Source: Parvibaculum sp049651025 (GTDB lineage Bacteria; Pseudomonadota; Alphaproteobacteria; Parvibaculales; Parvibaculaceae). From it: a stretch of 15,346 nt of DNA. The position numbers and the translations under genes were made by a program. Positions 1-7,296 of the stretch are shown one piece after another. How positions within the stretch are numbered: the first letter of the stretch is position 1; every line of letters begins with the position of its first letter. Where the stretch lies: assembly GCF_049651025.1 (NCBI RefSeq), contig NZ_JBASBH010000063.1, forward strand, positions 1 through 15,346, in the 5' to 3' direction. Below the pieces are notes generated by a model, which was not told the DNA's origin, did no database searches, and saw nothing but the letters and a program-made list of their open reading frames with translations.

Positions 1-392
1 AAGCGGTGCTGGCGGAAGGCGGCAAGGTTGTCGGGATCATTCCCGATTTTCTGACGCGCGTCGAAGTACAGCTCAGCGATGTTAACGAACTCATCGTTAC
101 CGACAGCATGCATGAGCGCAAATGGGAGATGTTCCAGCGCTCCGATGCTTTCGTCGCCCTGCCCGGCGGCATCGGCACGCTGGAAGAGCTGATCGAAATC
201 ATGACATGGGCGCAGCTTGGGCGACACAGCAAGCCGATCATCATTGCCAATCTGCACGGCTTCTGGGACCCGTTGATCGAGCTGCTCGACCACATGATCA
301 AACGGCAGTTCACGCATTCAAGCGTCCGGCGTTTTTACGGCGTGGTCGACAAGGTGGAAGATATTCTGCCGCGTATCGAAGCGGCGCTTTAA
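1..392 (+). CDS. LOG family protein (cytokinin riboside 5'-monophosphate phosphoribohydrolase-like), 5' end outside window
   Basis: Partial gene: the reading frame is open to the left edge and about 129 C-terminal residues are visible, from A-V-L-A-E-G-G-K to the TAA at 390-392. The fragment carries both LOG-family active-site signatures: M-H-E-R-K, with the catalytic arginine, followed about 20 residues later by L-P-G-G-I-G-T-L-E-E, the PGGxGTxxE motif that binds phosphate and supplies the catalytic glutamate. Family members (LOG, TIGR00730) are Rossmann-fold enzymes that release the free base from N6-modified adenosine monophosphate; many bacterial ones also cleave plain AMP, so the physiological substrate here cannot be told. 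They are typically about 190-280 aa and the missing part holds the N-terminal Rossmann strand. Older annotations call such proteins lysine decarboxylases, which is wrong for this motif set. The stop overlaps the next gene's start by one base. Confidence 0.9.
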   Translation, partial: AVLAEGGKVVGIIPDFLTRVEVQLSDVNELIVTDSMHERKWEMFQRSDAFVALPGGIGTLEELIEIMTWAQLGRHSKPIIIANLHGFWDPLIELLDHMIKRQFTHSSVRRFYGVVDKVEDILPRIEAAL

Positions 393-1264
393 TGGGAAGA
401 CGCTGCGCGCTCTTCACCGGCGATGGCCGCCTTGGCAATCAGTTGTTCGAGGCGGCGTTTCTCGACGGCATTCTCCAAACCGGAGACCGGCTGTTTGCGA
501 CCGGCATGGAAGAATTTCTGAACGGCTTCGACTGGGAGCGCGTGGCGGTCCGCAATCGTGAGGACACGTATAAGCGTCGCGGCTTCAAACGATGGCTGCG
601 CCGCCTCGGACGCATGGCGGTTGCGCTGCGTCTCGTTGATGGCATAGGCCAGACGAAACAAGATTTCGCGAGCGGCGAGCGCCATTACCTGCTTCACGGC
701 AGCGATGTGGTGCAGAAGCGCGGAATTTTTTCGCGATTTCTCTATGTGGACAAAGGCTATTTTCAGAGCGCGGAGTTTGCGGGCGAACCCTCGTTCCGCT
801 TGAAGGATGAGCATAAGGCGGCGGCGCGCGCGTTTCTTGCGCGGCTGCCAGCAGGACCGCGCGCATTCATCCATGTTCGGCGCGGCGACTATCGGCACTG
901 GAAAATCTTCGATCGCTCGCCGCTGCTGCCGATGAGCTATTACCTGCGCGGCATCGAGATCATCAAGGCAGCGGCGCCGGACACGCAGTTCATTCTTCTC
1001 AGCGATGAGGTGGAGGCGGCTACTGCCGAGCTGGGACTGAGCGGCCTGCACGTCTTCAGCGGACAGAATGTCTATGAAGATCTCGCCATGATGACGTTGT
1101 GCGATGGCGGCATCATTTCGAATTCGACGCTTTCCTGGTGGGGCGGATATTTTTGCGGGCGAAAGCTGCCGCTCATCTCGCCGCGCGGCTGGCTGGCGAC
1201 GGGACTTGGGTTTGAATATCCGGCCGGCATCACCGGGCCGTGGATGACGCCGATCGAGCCCTGA
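392..1264 (+). CDS. GT11 family glycosyltransferase, probable alpha-1,2-fucosyltransferase
   Basis: 290 aa. Three conserved blocks of glycosyltransferase family 11 are visible: an N-terminal G-R-L-G-N-Q-L-F-E (residues 12-20), H-V-R-R-G-D-Y (161-167), which contributes to GDP-fucose binding, and S-N-S-T-L-S-W-W-G-G-Y-F (243-254). There is no signal peptide or membrane segment, as expected for a cytoplasmic enzyme acting on lipid-linked or nucleotide-activated glycans. The reaction would be transfer of L-fucose from GDP-fucose in alpha-1,2 linkage to a galactose-like acceptor, for example in O-antigen or exopolysaccharide; the acceptor is unknown and no other sugar genes are visible here. The frame is open further upstream, but the family's first motif begins shortly after the ATG at 392, and that ATG overlaps the preceding TAA (TAATG), which suggests translational coupling. 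The gene ends 3 nt from the convergent stop of the next gene. Confidence 0.88.
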   Translation: MGRRCALFTGDGRLGNQLFEAAFLDGILQTGDRLFATGMEEFLNGFDWERVAVRNREDTYKRRGFKRWLRRLGRMAVALRLVDGIGQTKQDFASGERHYLLHGSDVVQKRGIFSRFLYVDKGYFQSAEFAGEPSFRLKDEHKAAARAFLARLPAGPRAFIHVRRGDYRHWKIFDRSPLLPMSYYLRGIEIIKAAAPDTQFILLSDEVEAATAELGLSGLHVFSGQNVYEDLAMMTLCDGGIISNSTLSWWGGYFCGRKLPLISPRGWLATGLGFEYPAGITGPWMTPIEP

Positions 1265-1267
1265 ACC

Positions 1268-2197
1268 TCATGCGACGATCATGCGGCGCAGCTCGCGTTC
1301 GCGCCGCCATGTGTCGAAGGTGAAGATCGCGAGGCCGATCCAGATCAACGCGAAGGTGACGATCTGGCCTTGGCCGAGCGGTTCTCCATATACCCAGACT
1401 GCAATCGCAAATGACGTAGTCGGCACCAGATACTGGAGCAGGCCCAGCGTCGTCAGGCGGATGCGCTGCGCGCCATAGGTGAAGAGCAGTAAGGGCACCG
1501 TCGTCATCGGTCCTGTCAGCATCAGCAGGAAAATCGTGTACCAGCCGTCATGCGCAAAGCCGGTGCCGCCATGCGACGACAGATAGGCGAGATAGGCGAT
1601 GGCGGCGGGCATGAGCGCCAGCACCTCGATGAAAAGACCTTCCAATGCGCCGACGCGCGTGACCTTTCGCAAATAGCCATAGGCGGCGAAGCTCACCGCG
1701 AGATAGAGCGAAATCCACGGCGCGAAACCAAGCGACATCGTGAAGTAGACGACGCCGATCGTTGCCAGCGCCATGGCGAGCATTTGCGCGCGCGTGAGCC
1801 TTTCACCAAGGATCAGCACGCCTGCCAGCACGCTTACCAGCGGATTGATGAAATAGCCGAGGCTCGTTTCAAGCACGCGGCCGGAATTCACCGCCCAGAT
1901 GAAAATGAACCAGTTCGACGCGAGGATATAGGCAGTCAGGACGAGCGTTGCCAAGGTGCGCTTGTCGCGGAAAATGGCGACTAGCTCTGCCTTGCGGCGC
2001 AGGCCGATGATGAGCACCGCAATCAGCGCGACGCTCCAGAGCGTGCGATGCGCCAGAATTTCCAGAGACGCTACATGGTCGAGCTGCTTGTAGAAAATGA
2101 CGGACAGACCCCAGAGGACATAGCCGCCGCCCGCGGCGATGGCGCCGAGGCTCGCCTGCCGCCGGAGTTCCGTTTCGGTGTGTGAGGTGCCGGTCAT
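1268..2197 (-). CDS. rarD: RarD-type EamA/DMT superfamily transporter
   Basis: 309 aa, very hydrophobic, with about ten predicted membrane segments in two EamA halves. RarD-like landmarks are present: L-A-H-R-T-L-W-S (48-55), A-S-N-W-F-I-F-I-W-A-V-N (93-104), L-E-T-S-L-G-Y-F-I-N-P-L (109-120) and L-G-L-L-Q-Y-L-V-P-T (251-260), followed by V-Y-G-E-P-L. The family (TIGR00688) is named for an E. coli chloramphenicol-sensitivity phenotype; its real substrate is undefined, so the role given is inner-membrane permease only. The N-terminal 15 residues are polar, then TM1 starts. No strong Shine-Dalgarno lies before the ATG at 2197. It sits 75 nt downstream of cimA on the same strand with no terminator recognised between them, so it could be the last gene of a cimA transcript. 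At its 3' end it meets the fucosyltransferase gene head-on with a 3-nt gap. Confidence 0.88.
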   Translation of the reverse strand: MTGTSHTETELRRQASLGAIAAGGGYVLWGLSVIFYKQLDHVASLEILAHRTLWSVALIAVLIIGLRRKAELVAIFRDKRTLATLVLTAYILASNWFIFIWAVNSGRVLETSLGYFINPLVSVLAGVLILGERLTRAQMLAMALATIGVVYFTMSLGFAPWISLYLAVSFAAYGYLRKVTRVGALEGLFIEVLALMPAAIAYLAYLSSHGGTGFAHDGWYTIFLLMLTGPMTTVPLLLFTYGAQRIRLTTLGLLQYLVPTTSFAIAVWVYGEPLGQGQIVTFALIWIGLAIFTFDTWRRERELRRMIVA

Positions 2198-2272
2198 ATC
2201 GCAGAGCTTTCAGTCGGAAATTCCCCGCCCACACCATTCACGGAGCGCGGGCGAGGAACGGCGCTCTGCAAA

Positions 2273-3910
2273 TCAGACGGCTTTACGGGCGTGTTTTACC
2301 GGCGCGGGCGCATTGTCGCGCAGGAGCTTGTGGGTGATGCTGTCGACCAGCGCCTGGAAAGAGGCATCGACGATATTGGGCGAAACGCCAACGGTGAACC
2401 ATCGGTTGCCCTTGCCGTCCATGCTCTCGATCAAAACGCGCGTCACGGCTTCCGTGCCACTCGTCAGGATACGGACCTTGAAATCCACAAGCGTCAGGTC
2501 TTCAATATAGGGCGAATATTTGCCGAGGTCCTTGCGCAGCGCCTGATCGAGGGCGTTGACCGGGCCGTTGCCCTCGCCCGCCGAGATCAGAAGCTCGCCA
2601 TCGACATTCACCTTCACGGTCGCTTCCGAGACGGTGATGAAATCGCCGCTCGCATTGTAGCGGCGCTCGACGAGGACGCGGAAAGACTCGACCGTGAAAT
2701 ATTCCGGCACCTGACCGAGAAGGCGACGCGCCAGAAGCTCGAACGATGCGCCCGCGCCGTCATAGGAATAGCCGAGGAATTCGCGCTCCTTCACCTCTTC
2801 GAGAAGTCGGTGGACGCGGCTGTCCTTCGGATCGACGTCGATGCCCGCCTCTTCAAGCGTGGCCAGAATGTTGGAGCGGCCCGCCTGATCGGAAACGGTG
2901 ATCTTGCGCATATTGCCGACCGTTTCCGGCGGAACATGCTCATAGGTCTTGGGGTCCTTCAGGATCGCCGAAACGTGGATGCCCGCCTTCGACGCAAAGG
3001 CGCTGTCGCCGACATAGGGCGCGTAGCGATTTGGCGCGCGGTTCAGCAACTCGTCCAGCATGCGCGAAACATGGGTGAGGCTCTTCAGGCGCTCGAGGCT
3101 GACGCCGATCTCATAGGCATCTGCGAATTCGGGCTTCAGCAGCAGCGTCGGGATCAGCGAGACCATGTTGGCATTGCCGCAACGCTCGCCCAGACCGTTC
3201 AGCGTGCCCTGCACCTGACGCACGCCTGCGCGGATCGCGGCGAGCGAATTGGCCACGGCGTTTTCAGTGTCGTTATGCGCGTGAATGCCGAGATTGTCGC
3301 CGGGGACGCCAGAGGCGATGACTTCGCCGATGATGCGCGTCACTTCGTTCGGCAATGTGCCGCCATTGGTGTCGCAAAGCACGGCCCAGCGCGCGCCGGA
3401 TTCAAGCGCCGTCTTCACGCAAGCAAGCGCATAGGCCGGGTTTGCCTTGTAGCCGTCGAAGAAATGCTCGCAGTCGATCATCGGCTCGCGGCCACGCGCG
3501 GCGATGGCCTTCACGCTGTCGACAATGGCCTCGAGGTTTTCTTCATTGGTGATGCCGAGCGCGACCTTGACGTGAAAGTCCCAGGCCTTGGCGACGAGGC
3601 AAACGGCATCCGTCTGCGCATCGAGCACCGGGGCAAGGCCCGGATCGTTGGCGGCGCTGCGGCCCGTCCGCTTCGTCATGCCAAAGGCGGTAAACTTCGC
3701 GTGTTTCAGCGGCGGGCGTTCGCCGAAAAAAGATGTGTCCGTCGGGTTCGCGCCGGGATAACCGCCTTCGATGTAGTCGATGCCAAGCTCGTCCAGCAGG
3801 CCGGTAATGAGCCGCTTGTCCTCAACCGAAAAATTGACGCCCTGCGTCTGCGCCCCGTCGCGCAGCGTGGTGTCGAAGAGATAGAGGCGGTCTTTGGTGG
3901 GCTTGCTCAT
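2273..3910 (-). CDS. cimA: (R)-citramalate synthase, CimA type (LeuA-like)
   Basis: 545 aa. It belongs to the DRE-TIM metallolyase family: D-T-T-L-R-D-G at 13-19 with the metal-binding Asp13, G-I-H-A-H-N-D at 208-214 with the second metal site His210/His212, and N-G-L-G-E-R-C-G-N-A-N at 238-248. A C-terminal LeuA-type regulatory domain fills roughly residues 400-530, including V-G-V-S-P-N-I-V-D-A-S. The length and the opening D-R-L-Y-L-F-D-T-T-L-R-D-G-A-Q-T-Q-G fit the CimA branch (TIGR00977) better than 2-isopropylmalate or homocitrate synthase. The reaction condenses acetyl-CoA with pyruvate to citramalate, feeding 2-ketobutyrate and isoleucine synthesis without threonine deaminase; the regulatory domain predicts end-product feedback inhibition. 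An in-frame ATG at 3940 would add ten residues, but the ATG at 3910 has a GGAA sequence 8 nt upstream (3919-3922) and starts where the family starts. A terminator separates it from gltX, so it should have its own promoter within 3911-4100. Confidence 0.9.
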   Translation of the reverse strand: MSKPTKDRLYLFDTTLRDGAQTQGVNFSVEDKRLITGLLDELGIDYIEGGYPGANPTDTSFFGERPPLKHAKFTAFGMTKRTGRSAANDPGLAPVLDAQTDAVCLVAKAWDFHVKVALGITNEENLEAIVDSVKAIAARGREPMIDCEHFFDGYKANPAYALACVKTALESGARWAVLCDTNGGTLPNEVTRIIGEVIASGVPGDNLGIHAHNDTENAVANSLAAIRAGVRQVQGTLNGLGERCGNANMVSLIPTLLLKPEFADAYEIGVSLERLKSLTHVSRMLDELLNRAPNRYAPYVGDSAFASKAGIHVSAILKDPKTYEHVPPETVGNMRKITVSDQAGRSNILATLEEAGIDVDPKDSRVHRLLEEVKEREFLGYSYDGAGASFELLARRLLGQVPEYFTVESFRVLVERRYNASGDFITVSEATVKVNVDGELLISAGEGNGPVNALDQALRKDLGKYSPYIEDLTLVDFKVRILTSGTEAVTRVLIESMDGKGNRWFTVGVSPNIVDASFQALVDSITHKLLRDNAPAPVKHARKAV

Positions 3911-3918
3911 ATGCTTTG

Positions 3919-3922
3919 TTCC
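3919..3922 (-). promoter_or_regulatory. Ribosome binding site deciding the cimA start
   Basis: GGAA on the minus strand, 8 nt before the ATG at 3910. The alternative in-frame ATG at 3940 has no comparable purine run at the right distance, so this site supports the shorter CimA. Confidence 0.5.
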
Positions 3923-4100
3923 GATTGGCGCGCGCGGCATCGCCTGCCGCGACCGGACCCGTCATCTCACATGATATTTAAAGCGAGCTTGTACGGCGGC
4001 GGCAGACTGATGTCAGCCGCGAATAATGACGTTCCAAATAATGGCCGGGCGTTTTATCGCCATGATCGGTGCCATCGTTGTTACCTGGCGTCTTGCCGTT

Positions 4101-4129
4101 ATAAAAACCCAAGTCTTTTCAAAGACTTG
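4101..4129 (-). terminator. Intrinsic terminator of gltX, overlapping the gltX stop codon
   Basis: On the minus strand a perfect 9-bp inverted repeat, CAAGTCTTT and AAAGACTTG with GA between the arms (4110-4129), is followed by GG and then TTTTT (4103-4107). With a realistic loop the stem would be about 7 bp. The TGA stop of gltX (4119-4121) lies at the hairpin apex, so the last codons of gltX encode the ascending arm. The stem is A/T-rich and therefore weaker than the other terminators in the window. There is no T run in the plus direction, so it acts for gltX only and isolates cimA. Confidence 0.8.
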
Positions 4130-5459
4130 AACCCGAAAGACGAGCTTCCGCCCGTTTTCTGCCGATTAGAGGTAACAGGTTTTTGAGCTCCGGTCCATGC
4201 TCAAGCCCCGTCAGCGCAAGGCGGAGCGGCATGAAAAGCGCCTTGCCCTTGGCGCCTGTCCTGGCCTTCACGGCGTTGGTCCACACGGACCATGTATCCG
4301 GCCCCCAGGGCTCAGGCGGCAGAAGGCTCGCCGCTTCGGCGGCAAAGGCGGCGTCTTCAATCGCCGGCTCAACCGGCCCGTTGATGACGCGCGCCCAGAG
4401 CTCGACATCGCGGAAGCGCGCGAGGTTCGGCTTTACAGTTTCCCAGAATGCCCCGCCGAGATCGCAATTTACATCGGCAAGACGGCGCTGCACCGCCTCG
4501 TAAGGCAACATGTGCAGGAAGGCGGCATTTGCCTTGTCGAGATCGGCGGGATCGAAACGGATATCGGCGCGGCCGAGATGGGTGATATCGAAACCGGTGG
4601 CGAGTTCTTCAAGCGTCAGCTTCGGCTCGATCGCATCCGATGTGCCGAGGCGCGCGAGCAGCGCATTCAGCGCCATCGGCTCATAGCCTGCATCGCGCAG
4701 CGCACGGAGAGAGAAGTCGGCGTCCTCGCGCTTCGATAGCGGACGGCCTTCGACGCTCAGCAATAGCGAGTAGTGAGCATAGATCGGTGGCGTCGCGCCG
4801 AGAGCGCGGGTGATCTGCACCTGCACGCCGGTATTCGTGACGTGATCCGAACCGCGAATGACATGGCTGATGTCGAAGTCGATATCGTCGACGACGCTTG
4901 GCAGCGTGTAGAGAAAACGTCCGTCTTCGCGGATGAGCACCGGATCGGAAAGCGAGTTCGGGTCGATGCGCGTCGGGCCGTGAATGATATCGTCGAAGGA
5001 TGTATCTTCATTGGCGAGCTTGAAACGCCAATGGGGGCGACGGCCTTCGGCTTCGAATGCGCGTTTTTCCTCGTCGGTCAGATCGAGCGCGGCGCGGTCA
5101 TAAACGGGCGGCTTTTTCTGCGCGAGCTGGCGCTTGCGCTTGCGATCAAGTTCGCCTGCGGTTTCGTAGCACGGGTAGAGACGGCCAGCCGCTTTCAGCT
5201 TTTCGGCGGCGGCTTCATATTCAGCAATACGGTCCGACTGTTTGGCGAAAAGATCGTGATGCAGGCCGAGCCAGGCAAGATCGGTTTCAATGCCGCGCGC
5301 ATATTCCTCGGTCGAGCGATCCTGATCGGTATCGTCGAGGCGCAGCAGGAAGCGGCCGCCTTCGCGTCTGGCAAAGAGGTAGTTGAAAAGCGCCGCGCGA
5401 ATATTGCCGACATGGAGATGGCCGGTCGGGCTTGGCGCGAAACGGACGGTGACTTTCAT
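4119..5459 (-). CDS. gltX: Glutamyl-tRNA synthetase (class I)
   Basis: 446 aa. The N-terminal class I signature is clear: R-F-A-P-S-P-T-G-H-L-H-V-G-N at residues 6-19 is the HIGH-motif region. The KMSKS equivalent is G-R-P-L-S-K-R-E at 238-245, a divergent form with Leu-Ser-Lys-Arg. V-I-R-G-S-D-H-V-T-N-T at 200-210 matches the tRNA/Glu-AMP site region. The length is at the short end for bacterial GluRS and resembles one of the two GluRS forms found in many alphaproteobacteria, where GluRS is often non-discriminating and also charges tRNA(Gln) for GatCAB amidation; which form this is cannot be settled from the window. The start at 5459 has AAGG 6 nt upstream (5466-5469) and is only 15 nt past the nadE stop, so the two genes are probably one operon. 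An intrinsic terminator is built over its stop codon. Confidence 0.93.
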   Translation of the reverse strand: MKVTVRFAPSPTGHLHVGNIRAALFNYLFARREGGRFLLRLDDTDQDRSTEEYARGIETDLAWLGLHHDLFAKQSDRIAEYEAAAEKLKAAGRLYPCYETAGELDRKRKRQLAQKKPPVYDRAALDLTDEEKRAFEAEGRRPHWRFKLANEDTSFDDIIHGPTRIDPNSLSDPVLIREDGRFLYTLPSVVDDIDFDISHVIRGSDHVTNTGVQVQITRALGATPPIYAHYSLLLSVEGRPLSKREDADFSLRALRDAGYEPMALNALLARLGTSDAIEPKLTLEELATGFDITHLGRADIRFDPADLDKANAAFLHMLPYEAVQRRLADVNCDLGGAFWETVKPNLARFRDVELWARVINGPVEPAIEDAAFAAEAASLLPPEPWGPDTWSVWTNAVKARTGAKGKALFMPLRLALTGLEHGPELKNLLPLIGRKRAEARLSGSSL

Positions 5460-5474
5460 GGCGCGCCTTATGGT

Positions 5475-7136
5475 TCAATCCGCATCGCGGAATCCATTGG
5501 TGATGGGATAGCGGCGGTCGCGGCCGAAGTTGCGCGCCGAAATCTTGACGCCCGGCGCGGCCTGACGGCGCTTGTATTCCGAGATATAAAGCAAATGCTC
5601 GATGCGCTTCACGACTGCGCGATCATAACCCATGGCCACGATGTCGCGGATCGACATTTCCTTTTCGACGAGCCCTTCGAGGATCGCGTCCAGCACTTCA
5701 TAAGGCGGCAGCGAATCCTCGTCCTTCTGATCGGGGCGAAGCTCGGCGGAAGGCGGGCGCGTGATGATGCGCTCTGGAATGACGATGCCCTCTGCACCGA
5801 GGCAACCCTTGGGACGATGCGTGTTGCGCCAGCGCGACAGGGCGAAGACCTTCATCTTGTAAAGATCCTTGATCGGATTATAGCCGCCGTTCATGTCGCC
5901 ATAGAGCGTTGCATAGCCGGCGGAAACTTCCGACTTGTTGCCTGTCGTCAGCACCAGCGCGCCGAACTTGTTCGACACGGCCATCAGGATCACGCCGCGC
6001 GTGCGCGACTGGAGGTTTTCTTCCGTCGTGTCCGACTGCGTGCCTTCGAAAAGTTTTTCCAGCGCCTCGGTGAAACCGGCGACCGGCTTTTCAATCGGGA
6101 TCGTGTCGTAGCGCGCGCCGATTGCCTTTGCGCAGGCTTCCGCATCCATCAGGCTTTCGCTCGACGTGTAGCGATAGGGCAGCATGATGCAGTGAACCTT
6201 GTCGGGACCCAGCGCATCAGCGGCGATGGCCGCGACGAGTGCGCTGTCTATGCCGCCGGACATGCCGAGCACGACACTGGGGAAACGGTTCTTATTCACA
6301 TAGTCGCGAAGGCCCTGCACGACGGCGAGATAGACGGACTCCAGGTCTTCCTCGACCAGCGCCTTTTCGCCCGGCGCGCAAACCCAGCCGGTTCCCGCCC
6401 GCGCCCAGTCGGTGATCGTGACCTTTTCGACCCAGGCGGGCATTTGCACCGCGAGCGAGAAATCAGCGTTGATGACGAAGGAGGCGCCGTCGAAAACAAG
6501 TTCGTCCTGCCCGCCGATCTGGTTCACATAGGCGAGCGACAATCCGCTTTCGCGAATGCGCGAGACGACAAGCTGCGTGCGCGCATCGAACTTCGAGGCG
6601 TCATAAGGCGAACCGTTCGGCACGAGCAAAAGCTCTGCGCCCGTCTCTTCCAGACATTCGACAACATCGGTGAGCCAGATGTCTTCGCAGATCGGAACGC
6701 CGATGCGGACGCCGCGAATATTCAGCGGGCCGGGCATTGGACCCGGCTGGAAAACGCGCGGCTCGTCGAAGACGCCGTAATTCGGCAAATGCACCTTGAA
6801 GCGCTGGCCCTTGATCTCGCCCTGATCGAGATAAAGGACGGCGTTCATCAGCCTGCCCTCCTCCACCCATGGCGCGCCGATGAGGACGCCGGGGCCGCCA
6901 TCCGCCGTTTGCCGCGCAAGCTCGCTCACGGCTTCCGCCGCCGCGCGCTGGAACGCCGGTTTCAGCACCAGGTCTTCAGGCGGATAGCCCGCCAGAAACA
7001 TCTCGCTGAAGACGATGAGATCGACATCGGCAAGGGCAGCCTCACGGCGGGCGTCGACAGCCTTTTTCAGGTTGCCGGCGATATCACCCACGGTCGGGTT
7101 GAGCTGGGCGAGCGCAATGCGGAGCTTGTCAGTCAT
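5475..7136 (-). CDS. nadE: Glutamine-dependent NAD+ synthetase
   Basis: 553 aa, two domains. The N-terminal nitrilase-type glutaminase has the full Glu-Lys-Cys triad: Glu45 in F-S-E-M-F-L-A-G-Y-P, Lys114 in R-F-K-V-H-L-P-N-Y-G-V-F-D-E, and Cys150 in G-V-P-I-C-E-D-I-W. The C-terminal NAD synthetase domain has the PP-loop L-G-M-S-G-G-I-D-S-A-L (290-300) and the conserved T-T-G-N-K-S-E and Y-G-D-M-N-G-G-Y-N-P-I-K-D-L-Y-K stretch (398-427). It converts deamido-NAD plus ATP and glutamine to NAD+ in the last step of NAD synthesis, with ammonia channelled between the domains. An in-frame ATG at 7166 would add ten residues; the ATG at 7136 (M-T-D-K-L-R-I-A-L-A-Q-L-N-P-T-V-G) starts just ahead of the first strand of the fold and is preferred, although neither start has a strong Shine-Dalgarno. 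It is first in a likely nadE-gltX operon and divergent from the oxidoreductase at 7297. Confidence 0.95.
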   Translation of the reverse strand: MTDKLRIALAQLNPTVGDIAGNLKKAVDARREAALADVDLIVFSEMFLAGYPPEDLVLKPAFQRAAAEAVSELARQTADGGPGVLIGAPWVEEGRLMNAVLYLDQGEIKGQRFKVHLPNYGVFDEPRVFQPGPMPGPLNIRGVRIGVPICEDIWLTDVVECLEETGAELLLVPNGSPYDASKFDARTQLVVSRIRESGLSLAYVNQIGGQDELVFDGASFVINADFSLAVQMPAWVEKVTITDWARAGTGWVCAPGEKALVEEDLESVYLAVVQGLRDYVNKNRFPSVVLGMSGGIDSALVAAIAADALGPDKVHCIMLPYRYTSSESLMDAEACAKAIGARYDTIPIEKPVAGFTEALEKLFEGTQSDTTEENLQSRTRGVILMAVSNKFGALVLTTGNKSEVSAGYATLYGDMNGGYNPIKDLYKMKVFALSRWRNTHRPKGCLGAEGIVIPERIITRPPSAELRPDQKDEDSLPPYEVLDAILEGLVEKEMSIRDIVAMGYDRAVVKRIEHLLYISEYKRRQAAPGVKISARNFGRDRRYPITNGFRDAD

Positions 7137-7296
7137 TTGGCCAATTAAAATGGTGCTTCGGGCCAAGCGTTTCTAGCCTTTGGAGGGCTTCCAAACAATA
7201 GGCAGGGGCAAACAGGGACGGTGCCGGCGCGATCAGGTGCGCAAGGCGACCAATGCCGATATGGTTCAGGCAATGAAATCAGATGGAGGGATACAG
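7137..7296. promoter_or_regulatory. Divergent intergenic region, nadE / oxidoreductase
   Basis: 160 nt between two divergent starts, so it must hold promoters for both directions. I cannot assign -35/-10 boxes with confidence. Visible structure: TTGGCCAA (7137-7144), a perfect 8-bp palindrome touching the nadE start, and TTTGGA-GGGCT-TCCAAA (7179-7195), an imperfectly spaced inverted repeat that could be an operator. Both share a TTGG/CCAA core. Function is inferred from position only. Confidence 0.35.
7285..7290 (+). promoter_or_regulatory. Strong ribosome binding site deciding the start of the first oxidoreductase
   Basis: GGAGGG, 6 nt before the ATG at 7297. The frame is open back to 7180 with earlier ATGs at 7180 and 7261, but those lack such a site and the extra residues look non-coding, so 7297 is chosen. 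Confidence 0.75.

Noticed and set aside
122..391. Upstream extension of the GT11 reading frame inside the LOG gene
   Set aside because: The LOG frame encodes conserved active-site motifs over the same bases, and GT11 enzymes begin just before the G-x-L-G-N-Q motif, which fits the ATG at 392.
389..1051. 220-codon open frame on the minus strand opposite the fucosyltransferase
   Set aside because: No motif, Arg/Ala-rich composition typical of a shadow frame; the plus strand has all GT11 motifs.
3911..4100. Riboswitch or leader-peptide attenuator ahead of cimA
   Set aside because: Reading the roughly 190-nt leader on the minus strand I found no short Leu/Ile-rich ORF, no terminator/antiterminator pair and no riboswitch core I recognise. 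A covariance-model scan would be needed to exclude one.
2291..4186. 631-codon open frame on the plus strand, antisense to cimA
   Set aside because: Same codon-aligned antisense effect as above; no motifs, and cimA on the minus strand is unambiguous.
4773..7148. 791-codon open frame on the plus strand, antisense to gltX and nadE
   Set aside because: Its codons are the exact reverse complements of gltX/nadE codons, since both genes use the same minus-strand frame. It stays open simply because TTA, CTA and TCA codons are rare in GC-rich genes. The product is Arg/His/Asp-rich with no recognisable motif, whereas the minus strand encodes two textbook enzymes.
7180..7296. N-terminal extension of the first oxidoreductase
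   Set aside because: The GGAGGG ribosome site 6 nt before the ATG at 7297 and the family start position favour the shorter form; the extension is basic and unlike the family.
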